This document shows, in pieces, positions 1 through 5,269 of a stretch of 6,645 nucleotides of DNA. Position 1 is the first letter of the stretch. Every line of letters begins with the position of its first letter. Location: positions 1 to 6,645 of the forward strand of contig CAJUBX010000094.1 of NCBI GenBank assembly GCA_910585165.1, read 5' to 3'. This stretch comes from an uncultured Oscillibacter sp. Its GTDB lineage: Bacteria; Bacillota; Clostridia; Oscillospirales; Oscillospiraceae. The position numbers and the translations under genes are program-made. The notes beneath the pieces were generated by a model. The model made no database searches, had not been told where the DNA came from, and saw only the letters and a list, made by a program, of their open reading frames with translations.

Positions 1-586
1 TCATAGTAGGCTGCCAGCATACTGTCGAGGGCTACGACTGCCACATCTTTGCCGATGTACTCCGCTGGCACGGAGTACTGATTTCCGGCGTAGGAGATGA
101 GGCAGTCTTTTTGCACCCGTCTCAGATTGATTTTGTCGATGATGTACTCACGCTTCAGAGGGCTTAAGCCCTCTTTTTTCAGCCGCTCAAAAGGAATCTC
201 ATTGGTGGTTGCGTGGACCCTGCCGTTGACCTTATTGCACCAGGCTATAGCCTGCCCGTTGAGGTCCGCCAGACTGTTGTACTGGATGCCAACCATGAAA
301 TTATCTCGCACAAACTGCACCGTCTGCTCCACCTTTCCCTTGGTCTGGCCCCGGTACGGACGGCACAGGATGGGCTTGAAACCGTAGAACCCTGCAAAGT
401 CCTCAAACTGCCGGTTCAGTGTGGAATCCTCCTGCTTCAGCAGCCGTTTGATTACCACCTGCTTTTGGATGGCTCTTGGCGGCTTTGCCGCTTAGAGCCA
501 TCGCATCCCCCTTGCGGGGACATGTTGTCGTACAGAATTTCCTCCGGGTAGCCGCCAAAGTACCGAAATGCGTTCTGATGGGTTTC
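1..586 (-). pseudogene. istA: IS21-family transposase (IstA) remnant, 5'-truncated and interrupted
   Basis: Read on the minus strand, the segment encodes the C-terminal half of an IS21-type IstA DDE transposase. From about 580 to 521 the frame gives HQNAFRYFGGYP and then ILYDNM. From 464 it resumes in a different frame with KQVVIKRLLKQ, FAGFYGFKP, PYRGQTKGKVEQTV, CNKVNGRVHATTNEIPF and NQYSVPAEYIGKDV, and it is still open at the window edge. The Asp of YDN and the Glu of KGKVE are the expected second and third catalytic acids, about 47 residues apart once the insertion is removed. The first catalytic Asp and the whole N-terminal helix-turn-helix region are absent: upstream of about 583 the similarity fades and a TAA lies at 620-622. 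A block of about 56 nt between M (521-523) and K (462-464) shifts the frame. The gene therefore cannot make an active enzyme. Any istB partner would lie left of the window. Confidence 0.85.
465..520. repeat. ~56-nt palindromic insertion inside the istA remnant
   Basis: Removing these bases restores the conserved IS21 reading YDNM-KQVVIK, so the block looks like an insertion rather than decay by drift. It consists of two stem-loops. In the first, GATGGCTCT (468-476) pairs perfectly with AGAGCCATC (494-502), and inside it GCGGC (479-483) pairs with GCCGC (487-491) around a TTT loop. In the second, TCCCC (506-510) pairs with GGGGA (516-520). No obvious target duplication is visible and the exact ends may be off by a few bases. 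It resembles a small palindromic repeat or a non-autonomous element remnant. I do not recognise a named family. Confidence 0.6.
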
Positions 587-731
587 CCGCACACACCCTC
601 CCTTCCCGTTGAACGGCTCTTACGGGTTTCTCGACAGCCTGAGGTCCCGCTTTCGTTTGAAAGCGGAACCTTTCGCGCCGTCCCGGCAGAAGCCCCGGGA
701 AGGCCGGAGATTCCGCCGGGGCGCTTTGGCG
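587..731. other. Non-coding stretch between transposase remnant and pentapeptide gene
   Basis: No convincing coding sequence is present. The open frames crossing here are antisense continuations over the neighbouring gene. The stretch is GC-rich and contains a stem-loop at 643-670 and the short direct repeat GGCGC-TTT-GGCGC close to 731. It separates the 3' end of the minus-strand operon from the broken transposase and probably contains the junction of the mobile-element fragment. A dispersed intergenic repeat is possible but cannot be shown from one copy. Confidence 0.45.
643..670. terminator. Stem-loop downstream of the minus-strand operon (possible terminator)
   Basis: GGT (643-645) and CCGCTTTC (647-654) pair with GAAAGCGG (659-666) and ACC (668-670) around a GTTT loop, with one C/A mismatch, giving 11 paired bases. 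It lies about 60 nt past the stop codon of the pentapeptide gene and could end or stabilise that transcript. No U-rich tail follows on the minus strand, so it is not a textbook intrinsic terminator. Confidence 0.35.
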
Positions 732-1343
732 CTATTCTGCAATCTCAATGCCCAGAATGCGGGCCACCACCGCCGCCTGGGAGGCATGGATTTTGGCGCA
801 CTTCAGCTCCTGGCAGGAGGCGGAGAGGGACACGCCGTCCAGCGTGCAGACGGAGAGATCCGCCCCCTTGAGAACCGCCCGGAAAAGGCTGGCGGAGGTG
901 AAGTCGATTTTTTCCAGGGTGGTTTTTACCACCCGCAGCTCCTGGCAGGCGCTCTCCGCCAAATCGCAGTCCGAGAGGGCGCAACGCTCCCAAAGGGCCC
1001 CGGTGAAGTTGGCGTAGCGCAGCCGGAGGCCGGACAGCCGGCAGTCCTTAAAGCGGACCTTGCGGAAGTCCCCGCCCTGGGCCCTGCAGCCGGAGAGGTC
1101 CGATTCCTTCCAGAAACTGACGGCGAAGCGGCAGCGGTCGAAGGCGCAGTCCTCGAATACGCAGCCGTAAAAGGCTGCGCCGCCAAAATCGCAGTCCGCA
1201 AAACGGCAGCGGGCGAAGCGGACCTGCCGGAAGGTAAGATCGGAGAGGTCCAGCCCCTCCGCCGATTCCCGCGCAAAGTCCTGTCCCGCCAGCTGTTCCC
1301 CCTCTTCCCGGGCAAAGAGAAGGGCCCGCTCCAAACCGCTCAT
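732..1343 (-). CDS. Pentapeptide-repeat protein, cysteine-rich
   Basis: This 203-residue protein is made mostly of pentapeptide repeats (A/C-D/N-L/F-X-X), from about residue 30 to 185, in register as VRFAR-CRFAD-CDFGG-AAFYG-CVFED-CAFDR-CRFAV. Such proteins fold as a right-handed quadrilateral beta-helix. The N-terminal ~28 residues are helical and charged, and a short C-terminal segment (QAAVVARILGIEIAE) closes the protein. No signal peptide or membrane segment is visible. I chose the ATG at 1343 because it overlaps the stop of the upstream phosphatase gene as ATGA. An in-frame ATG at 1370 would add nine residues and overlap more. Ten of its 13 cysteines fall exactly on a five-residue period, at the i-2 position that points into the helix core. 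Family members include DNA mimics that bind gyrase (Qnr, MfpA), but most have no known role, and nothing here proves gyrase binding. It is the last gene of the operon. Confidence 0.85.
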   Translation of the reverse strand: MSGLERALLFAREEGEQLAGQDFARESAEGLDLSDLTFRQVRFARCRFADCDFGGAAFYGCVFEDCAFDRCRFAVSFWKESDLSGCRAQGGDFRKVRFKDCRLSGLRLRYANFTGALWERCALSDCDLAESACQELRVVKTTLEKIDFTSASLFRAVLKGADLSVCTLDGVSLSASCQELKCAKIHASQAAVVARILGIEIAE

Positions 1344-1990
1344 GTCCGCTTTTTCCGCTCCGGCATCCAAAGGAGCTCTTCGAAGCTTTTGATATACACG
1401 TCGCAGTAGCCCCGCATCTCCTTCTCGTCCTGGGCAAAGAGACCGTCGTAGACCCCCACTGCCCGCATCCGGGCGGCCCTGGCTCCCTGGCAGGCGGCCA
1501 GGCTGTCGTCAAAGACGGTGCAGTCTTCCGGCCGGACCCCGGCGGCCCTGGCGGCAGCCAGCCAGATATCCGGCTTCCGCTTCTCCAGCCCCAGCTCCTG
1601 GGCGAAGGTCACCCGCTCAAAGTATTTCTCAAGGCCCAGGGACTCCAGGGCGGTGTGGCAGTGTTCCGGCACGCTGGAGGTCACCACGGCCATCCGCCGC
1701 CCCTCCGCTTTGCATTGCTTGAGATAGGCCCGGACGCCGGGCTTCACGGGCACGTGGGCATAGGAGTCCGCCGCCAGGTCCATCCACTCGGCGACAATGT
1801 CTTCGCAGGATTCCGGAAGCTTGCAGAACTCCTTGGTGAACGCCGCCGCCTGGGGCAGGGGGACGTGGGCCACGCCCTCGTAATAGGCGTGGGTGTACTT
1901 CATCCCCCGGCGGGCCAGGAACTCCCGGTCCACCTTTTTCCAAATGCCGTTGGAGTCCGTCAGGACCCCGTCCATATCAAAGAAAAACAC
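1340..1990 (-). CDS. HAD-superfamily hydrolase, beta-phosphoglucomutase/phosphatase-like
   Basis: This 216-residue cytosolic protein has all four HAD motifs: DMDGVLTD at residues 5-12 (nucleophile D5, acid/base D7), the motif II TSS at 104-106, the lysine in KRKPD (K139), and VFDDS (D161/D162) as the Mg2+-binding motif IV. The helical stretch at about 15-80 is the C1-type cap typical of the beta-phosphoglucomutase/phosphoglycolate phosphatase branch, so a small phosphorylated metabolite is the likely substrate; which one cannot be told. Translation starts at a GTG (1988-1990). It is the only usable start, because an in-frame TAA lies six codons upstream, and it follows AGGAGG at 2000-2005 with a 9-nt spacer. 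That ribosome binding site sits inside the last codons of mpg, whose stop is only 4 nt away. The stop overlaps the next gene as ATGA, so all three genes should be co-translated. Confidence 0.88.
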   Translation of the reverse strand: MFFFDMDGVLTDSNGIWKKVDREFLARRGMKYTHAYYEGVAHVPLPQAAAFTKEFCKLPESCEDIVAEWMDLAADSYAHVPVKPGVRAYLKQCKAEGRRMAVVTSSVPEHCHTALESLGLEKYFERVTFAQELGLEKRKPDIWLAAARAAGVRPEDCTVFDDSLAACQGARAARMRAVGVYDGLFAQDEKEMRGYCDVYIKSFEELLWMPERKKRT

Positions 1991-1994
1991 GGCC

Positions 1995-2615
1995 TTACGC
2001 CTCCTTTACAAGGCGGAAGCGCCAGGGGAAGTCCCTGGCCTCCTCCGCGTAATCCACGCCGATCCGGGGCCCGGCGGCGACGCGCTCTCCCGCCGGGACG
2101 GGAAAGGGGGGCAGTCCCGCGTCCTCGGGGCAGTCGCAGAGGAACAGCTCGTCCCCCGTCAAATCCAGCCCGTTTTCCGCCCGGGTCAGGGCCAGGGCCC
2201 GGCAGACCTTGCCGGGACCGTTGAGAAAATTCTTCCGCCGGTAAGCCGTCAGGGGCTTATCCCCGAAGCGGAGGCGGGCCATGGTTTCCGCCCCCGCCAC
2301 AGGCTCCAGGCCCCGGAGCAGCACGGCGGCGGGCTCTCCCTCCGGCTCCGTGACGAAGTTCAGGCAGTGGTACATGTCGTAAATAAGGTAGATGTAGGCG
2401 GTGCCCGGCCTGGAGAACAGGGCTTGCGTCCGGGCCGTCCTCCGGTAGCCGTAGGCGTGGCACGCCTTGTCGCAGCGGCCCACGTAGGCCTCGGTCTCCA
2501 CAATGCGGCCCGCCAGGAGCCCGCCGTCCAGGCGGCGGACCAGGTACTTGCCGAGAAGCCGCCGGGCGGCCTCCAGGGTATCCTGGGCGTAGAATTCGCG
2601 GGAAAGCCTTGCCAT
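1995..2615 (-). CDS. mpg: DNA-3-methyladenine glycosylase (AAG/MPG family)
   Basis: This 206-residue base-excision repair enzyme of the mammalian AAG/MPG fold removes alkylated and deaminated purines (3-methyladenine, 7-methylguanine, hypoxanthine) from DNA. The active-site block GRIVETEAYVG (37-46) carries the catalytic Glu (E42) and stacking Tyr (Y44). H53 has the same spacing from Y44 as human H136 has from Y127. The segment GTAYIYLIYDMYHCLN (71-86) provides the tyrosine that intercalates in place of the flipped base (Y79, equivalent to human Y162), and N86 lies at the position that polices guanine exocyclic groups. NGPGK (132-136) and RIGVDY (184-189) are also family signatures. The length is normal for bacterial members. 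The ATG at 2613-2615 follows GGGGTGAG (2619-2626). It is the first gene of the operon with the HAD hydrolase and the pentapeptide protein, and is divergent from the transporter gene. Confidence 0.93.
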   Translation of the reverse strand: MARLSREFYAQDTLEAARRLLGKYLVRRLDGGLLAGRIVETEAYVGRCDKACHAYGYRRTARTQALFSRPGTAYIYLIYDMYHCLNFVTEPEGEPAAVLLRGLEPVAGAETMARLRFGDKPLTAYRRKNFLNGPGKVCRALALTRAENGLDLTGDELFLCDCPEDAGLPPFPVPAGERVAAGPRIGVDYAEEARDFPWRFRLVKEA

Positions 2616-2638
2616 TTTCTCACCCCGGTGTTAAAATA

Positions 2639-2667
2639 TTAATCTATGCGGCCTCGAACCGTATGAT
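2639..2667 (+). promoter_or_regulatory. Weak candidate promoter for the transporter gene
   Basis: TATGAT (2662-2667, 5 of 6 to the consensus) lies 17 nt downstream of TTAATC (2639-2644, 3 of 6). It would give a leader of about 34 nt before the ATG at 2708. It is the best -10 match in the short divergent region, but the -35 is weak. It runs face to face with the minus-strand candidate, so polymerases at the two sites would compete. Confidence 0.28.
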
Positions 2668-2673
2668 AAACTT

Positions 2674-2702
2674 AGTATATCACAGAAGAAAACAGGGAGC
2701 AA
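2674..2702 (-). promoter_or_regulatory. Candidate promoter for the mpg operon
   Basis: On the minus strand, TTGCTC (2702-2697) and TATACT (2679-2674) are separated by exactly 17 nt, and the -10 box is preceded by TGA, making it an extended -10. Transcription would begin near 2667 and give a leader of about 50 nt before the mpg ATG. The -35 hexamer matches the consensus poorly (3 of 6). The box overlaps the ribosome binding site of the divergent transporter gene. Confidence 0.4.
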
Positions 2703-2707
2703 GGAAA

Positions 2708-3655
2708 ATGAAAGTCAACCGCATCCGGCAGAACGTCCTGCCGCTTATCACGGCCATGATCTGGGGCACCGCCTTCGTGGCGCAGAGCGTGGCCGCCGAA
2801 TATATGGGCCCCTTCACCTTCAATACCGCCCGGGCCGCCGTTGCGTTCCTCTTTTTGCTGGGGCTCTGCGGCCTTCGGGCCCTCTGGCGGCGGAGCAGGG
2901 GGGAGGAGCGCGCCCCCGCCATGTCCCGGCGGGATTTGCTCCTGGGGGGCCTTTGCTGCGGCGGGGCGCTGTCGGTGGCCAGCTTTTTCCAGCAAAAGGG
3001 CCTGGAGACCACCACCCCCGGCAAGGCCGGATTCATCACGGCGCTGTACATCGTTCTGGTGCCCCTGGCGGGGCTGGCCCTGGGGAAGAAGGTTCCCCGG
3101 GCATTGTGGCTGGGGGTGGCCCTGGCGGTGGGGGGGCTGTACTGCCTTTGCGTCACCGAGGAGCTGTCCGTCACCGGCGGGGACCTCTATGTGCTGGTGT
3201 GCGCCTTCTGCTTTACCGCCCAGATTCTGGTGGTGGATCATTTTACAAACAAGGTGGACGGCCTGGCCCTGTCCTGCGTCCAATTCCTAGTCATGACCGT
3301 CCTCTCCGCCGCCGGGATGCCGGCGGAGACCATGCCCTCTCCGGAGCTGCTGGGAGAGTATCTTTGGCCGGTGCTGTATGTGGGCGTGTTCTCCAGCGGG
3401 GTGGCCTACACCCTTCAGATTTTGGCCCAGAAGGATTCCAACCCGGCGGTGGTCTCCCTGCTGATGAGCATGGAGTCCCTCTTTGCCGCCGTGGCCGGGG
3501 CGCTGATTCTGGGGAACCGGATGACGGGCCGGGAGTATCTGGGCTGCGGGCTGATGCTGGCGGCGGTGGTTTTGGCGCAGCTTCCCTTTCCGCTGGGGAG
3601 GCGGACGGCTCCGTCCCGGGCGGGGGGGACATTTGGCGATGGACAAGGGGCCTGA
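2708..3655 (+). CDS. DMT-superfamily (EamA) membrane transporter
   Basis: This 315-residue integral membrane protein has two homologous EamA halves, with about ten hydrophobic segments. The first half begins with LPLITAMIWGTAFVAQ (11-26), the usual EamA opening, and includes GKAGFITALYIVLVPLAG (105-122). The second half includes the segment at about 160-178, SSGVAYTLQILAQ (229-241), and PAVVSLLMSMESLFAAVAG (246-264) followed by GCGLMLAAVVLAQ. A basic loop lies at 57-75, and a short hydrophilic tail follows residue 298. Members export or import amino acids, nucleosides or other metabolites; the substrate cannot be inferred. I chose the ATG at 2708 because it follows AGGGAG with an 8-nt gap and places the first membrane helix ten residues in. 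An in-frame ATG at 2609 would overlap the divergent mpg gene and the promoters. It appears to be a single-gene transcript. Confidence 0.88.
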   Translation: MKVNRIRQNVLPLITAMIWGTAFVAQSVAAEYMGPFTFNTARAAVAFLFLLGLCGLRALWRRSRGEERAPAMSRRDLLLGGLCCGGALSVASFFQQKGLETTTPGKAGFITALYIVLVPLAGLALGKKVPRALWLGVALAVGGLYCLCVTEELSVTGGDLYVLVCAFCFTAQILVVDHFTNKVDGLALSCVQFLVMTVLSAAGMPAETMPSPELLGEYLWPVLYVGVFSSGVAYTLQILAQKDSNPAVVSLLMSMESLFAAVAGALILGNRMTGREYLGCGLMLAAVVLAQLPFPLGRRTAPSRAGGTFGDGQGA

Positions 3656-3668
3656 GCTATGCTATAAT
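3640..3668 (+). promoter_or_regulatory. Strong sigma-A-like promoter overlapping the transporter 3' end
   Basis: TGGACA (3640-3645, 5 of 6 to TTGACA), a 17-nt spacer, and a perfect TATAAT (3663-3668) preceded by TGC form an extended -10 promoter. The -35 lies inside the last codons of the transporter gene, and the -10 lies inside the left arm of the hairpin that follows it. Transcripts would start near 3675 and read toward tagA or form a short structured RNA. Confidence 0.55.
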
Positions 3669-3697
3669 AGCCGCATTGCGGCTATTATCATTTAATT
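3664..3697 (+). terminator. Terminator-like hairpin after the transporter gene
   Basis: ATAATAGCCGC (3664-3674) pairs perfectly over 11 bp with GCGGCTATTAT (3678-3688) around an ATT loop and is followed by CATTTAATT. It starts 8 nt after the transporter stop codon. The tail is only moderately T-rich. The same bases contain the TATAAT of the overlapping promoter, so transcription ending and starting would share this site. Confidence 0.5.
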
Positions 3698-3700
3698 CCA

Positions 3701-3742
3701 GCCATTTTTCTCGCCCCTGCCGGGGCAGGCGAAAAATTTGGC
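3701..3742. other. Imperfect palindrome with T-tract and A-tract arms
   Basis: GCCA (3701-3704) and TTTTTC (3705-3710), with GCC and TGCC further inside, pair through small bulges with GGCA, GGC, GAAAAA and TGGC on the right side (up to 3742), around a CCGGGG-rich centre. The T run is on the left and the A run on the right, the reverse of a bidirectional terminator, so this is more likely an RNA structure or a binding site. It lies between the two promoters upstream of tagA. Confidence 0.4.
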
Positions 3743-3744
3743 AA

Positions 3745-3779
3745 ATTATAGCACAAAAGCTGCCGCTTTATGCTATAAT
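3745..3779 (+). promoter_or_regulatory. Extended -10 promoter for tagA-tmk with an inverted copy of the box
   Basis: TATGCTATAAT (3769-3779) is an extended -10 box that would start transcripts near 3786, about 50 nt before the tagA GTG. No good -35 lies 16-18 nt upstream. Its nine core bases TGCTATAAT (3771-3779) have an exact inverted copy, ATTATAGCA (3745-3753), 17 nt away, which is itself an extended -10 box on the minus strand. The 11-mer TATGCTATAAT also occurs at 3658-3668. Confidence 0.5.
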
Positions 3780-3836
3780 GCATATAAAATGGTAATAATA
3801 TGCCGGTATGGCAATTTGTGCAAATGAGGTGAGCGC

Positions 3837-4556
3837 GTGCGGATCAATGTGCTGGGCGTGGGCTTTGACAACGTAACCCTCGGCGAGGCGGTGGACCGGG
3901 GGATGGAGCTTCTCCACAGCCCCGGGACTCATTACGTAGCCACCCCCAACCCGGAGATTGTGGAGGCCTGCCGGAAAAATCCGGCCGCCTGCCGGGCGGT
4001 GAACGGGGCGGACCTGGTGCTGCCCGACGGCATCGGCGTGGTGAAGGGGGCAAAGATGCTGGGCACGCCCCTGAAAGCCAGGGTTCCCGGCATTGAGTTC
4101 GCCGCCGGGCTGATGGAGCGCATGGCGGCGGAGGGGCTGTCCCTCTACCTCCTGGGGGCCAGGCCCGGCGTGGCGGAGACCGCCGGGAAGCGGCTGGCGG
4201 AGAAATACCCCGGATTGAAAATTGCCGGGGCCCGGGACGGCTACTTCCGGGAGGACGGCCCGGCGGCGGAGGAAATCCGGCGCAGCGGGGCGGACTGCGC
4301 TTTCGTCTGCCTGGGAGCCCCGAAGCAGGAGCTGTGGATGGCCAAGTACGGCGCGGCCACGGGAGCCCGCCTGCTCTGCGGCCTGGGGGGGAGCCTGGAC
4401 GTATTTGCCGGAGCAACGGAGCGGGCCCCGAAATTCTGGTGCGACCATGGCCTGGAGTGGTTTTACCGCCTATGCAAGGAGCCCAGCCGGGCGGGGCGGA
4501 TGATGAAGCTGCCGCTGTTTCTGGTCCACGTGGAAAAGGAGAAGCGGCAAAGATGA
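3837..4556 (+). CDS. tagA: WecG/TagA/CpsF-family glycosyltransferase (GT26)
   Basis: This 239-residue enzyme most likely transfers N-acetylmannosamine (or a related sugar) from its UDP form to an undecaprenyl-diphosphate-linked GlcNAc at the inner membrane face, the first committed step of wall teichoic acid or a similar surface glycan (EC 2.4.1.187 in the type enzyme). Family motifs are TPNPE (36-40), LPDG with the putative catalytic Asp D64, RVPG (82-85), a Rossmann-like LLGARPG (105-111), GAPKQE (160-165), and GGSLDVFAG (184-192). The basic C-terminus, EWFYRLCKEPSR (207-218) onward, is the conserved tail that caps the active site and touches the membrane in structurally studied members. 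The length is normal. The start is a GTG at 3837 behind GAGGTGA (3826-3832). Its stop overlaps the tmk start as ATGA. No other teichoic acid gene is in view, so the exact sugar and the final polymer are uncertain. Confidence 0.87.
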   Translation: MRINVLGVGFDNVTLGEAVDRGMELLHSPGTHYVATPNPEIVEACRKNPAACRAVNGADLVLPDGIGVVKGAKMLGTPLKARVPGIEFAAGLMERMAAEGLSLYLLGARPGVAETAGKRLAEKYPGLKIAGARDGYFREDGPAAEEIRRSGADCAFVCLGAPKQELWMAKYGAATGARLLCGLGGSLDVFAGATERAPKFWCDHGLEWFYRLCKEPSRAGRMMKLPLFLVHVEKEKRQR

Positions 4557-5227
4557 GAGGAACGCTGATAGTCCTGGAGGGCACCGACGGTTCCGGCAAG
4601 GCCACCCAGGCCGGCTTGCTGCTGCAAAGCCTGGAGGCCAGGGGGATTTCCTGCCGGGAGATCGACTTTCCCCGGTACGGCAGCCCCTTTGCCGAGCCCG
4701 CCAATTTGTACCTGCACGGGGCCCTGGGGGGAAAGCCCGGCGACGTGAACGCCTGTGCCGCCTCCGTCATGTTCGCGGTGGACCGCTTTGCCTCCTACAA
4801 GGAGGACTGGGGCGGGTTCTATGAATCCGGCGGCGTGGTGGTGGCCAACCGCTACACCACGTCCAACGCCGTCCACCAGGCGTCCAAGCTCCCGGACGGG
4901 GAGCGGCAGGACTTCCTGAACTGGCTTTTTGATCTGGAGTACCGGCGCTTGGGACTGCCGGAGCCGGACCTTGTGGTCTACCTGGACATGCCCACCGAGA
5001 CGGCGAACCGGCTGATGCGCCGCCGGGAGGCGGAGACGCGGTCCCAAGCCGACATCCACGAGCGGGACGGGGACTATCTCCGCCGCTGCCGGGAGTGCGC
5101 CGGGGAAATCGCCCGGGCTCAGGGCTGGGCTGTGGTAAACTGCGCCGGGGAAGGCGCTCCCCGCCCGCCGGGGGATATCCACCGGGAGGTGCTTTCCATC
5201 GTTTTGGACTGCCTGTCCTGCGGATAG
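4553..5227 (+). CDS. tmk: Thymidylate kinase
   Basis: This 224-residue cytosolic enzyme phosphorylates dTMP to dTDP with ATP, an essential step of dTTP synthesis. The P-loop is EGTDGSGKATQ (9-19). The nucleotide-binding DR motif appears as AVDRFASY (75-82), followed by NRYTTSN (99-105). YLDMP (143-147) leads into an arginine-rich LID, RRREAETRSQADIHER (156-171). The length matches bacterial Tmk. The P-loop has Ala where most enzymes have Ser or Thr after the Lys (GKAT rather than GKST or GKTT), a substitution I regard as tolerated in clostridial members. The ATG at 4553 overlaps the tagA stop (ATGA) and is preceded by AAAGGAG with an 11-nt gap. The two genes should be translationally coupled, although they act in different pathways. 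Confidence 0.9.
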   Translation: MRGTLIVLEGTDGSGKATQAGLLLQSLEARGISCREIDFPRYGSPFAEPANLYLHGALGGKPGDVNACAASVMFAVDRFASYKEDWGGFYESGGVVVANRYTTSNAVHQASKLPDGERQDFLNWLFDLEYRRLGLPEPDLVVYLDMPTETANRLMRRREAETRSQADIHERDGDYLRRCRECAGEIARAQGWAVVNCAGEGAPRPPGDIHREVLSIVLDCLSCG

Positions 5228-5236
5228 GCGGCGAAA

Positions 5237-5257
5237 GCGGGACGCTTCGCGTCCCGC
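5237..5257. terminator. Perfect hairpin between converging tmk and Cys-rich gene
   Basis: GCGGGACGC (5237-5245) pairs perfectly with GCGTCCCGC (5249-5257) around a TTC loop. It lies 9 nt past the tmk stop and about 12 nt past the stop of the minus-strand gene, so it probably serves both transcripts. Neither side has a long T tract (TTTC on the minus strand), so it may act as a weak terminator or an mRNA-end stabiliser. Confidence 0.5.
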
Positions 5258-5269
5258 CCCGCCGGAAAA

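Noticed and set aside
403..594. 63-residue minus-strand frame across the palindromic insertion
   Set aside because: It reads the transposase remnant in the wrong frame; the conserved IS21 motifs lie in the other two frames on either side of the insertion.
587..625. Resemblance of part of the minus-strand sequence (GTGTGCGGGAAACCC) to half of a group II intron domain V
   Set aside because: Only one half of the hairpin is present and no reverse transcriptase or intron boundary is visible, so the match is too short to support an intron.
609..1409. Long plus-strand open frame antisense to the pentapeptide gene
   Set aside because: It has no recognisable domain and mirrors the minus-strand gene, which has clear pentapeptide repeats and an operon-type start. 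Long antisense frames are expected at this GC content.
1893..2642. Plus-strand open frame opposite mpg and the HAD gene
   Set aside because: The minus strand carries unmistakable catalytic motifs of two known families; this is a compositional shadow.
3844..4770. 308-residue minus-strand Pro/Arg/Ser-rich frame
   Set aside because: It is antisense to tagA and tmk, with low-complexity composition typical of shadows of GC-rich genes.
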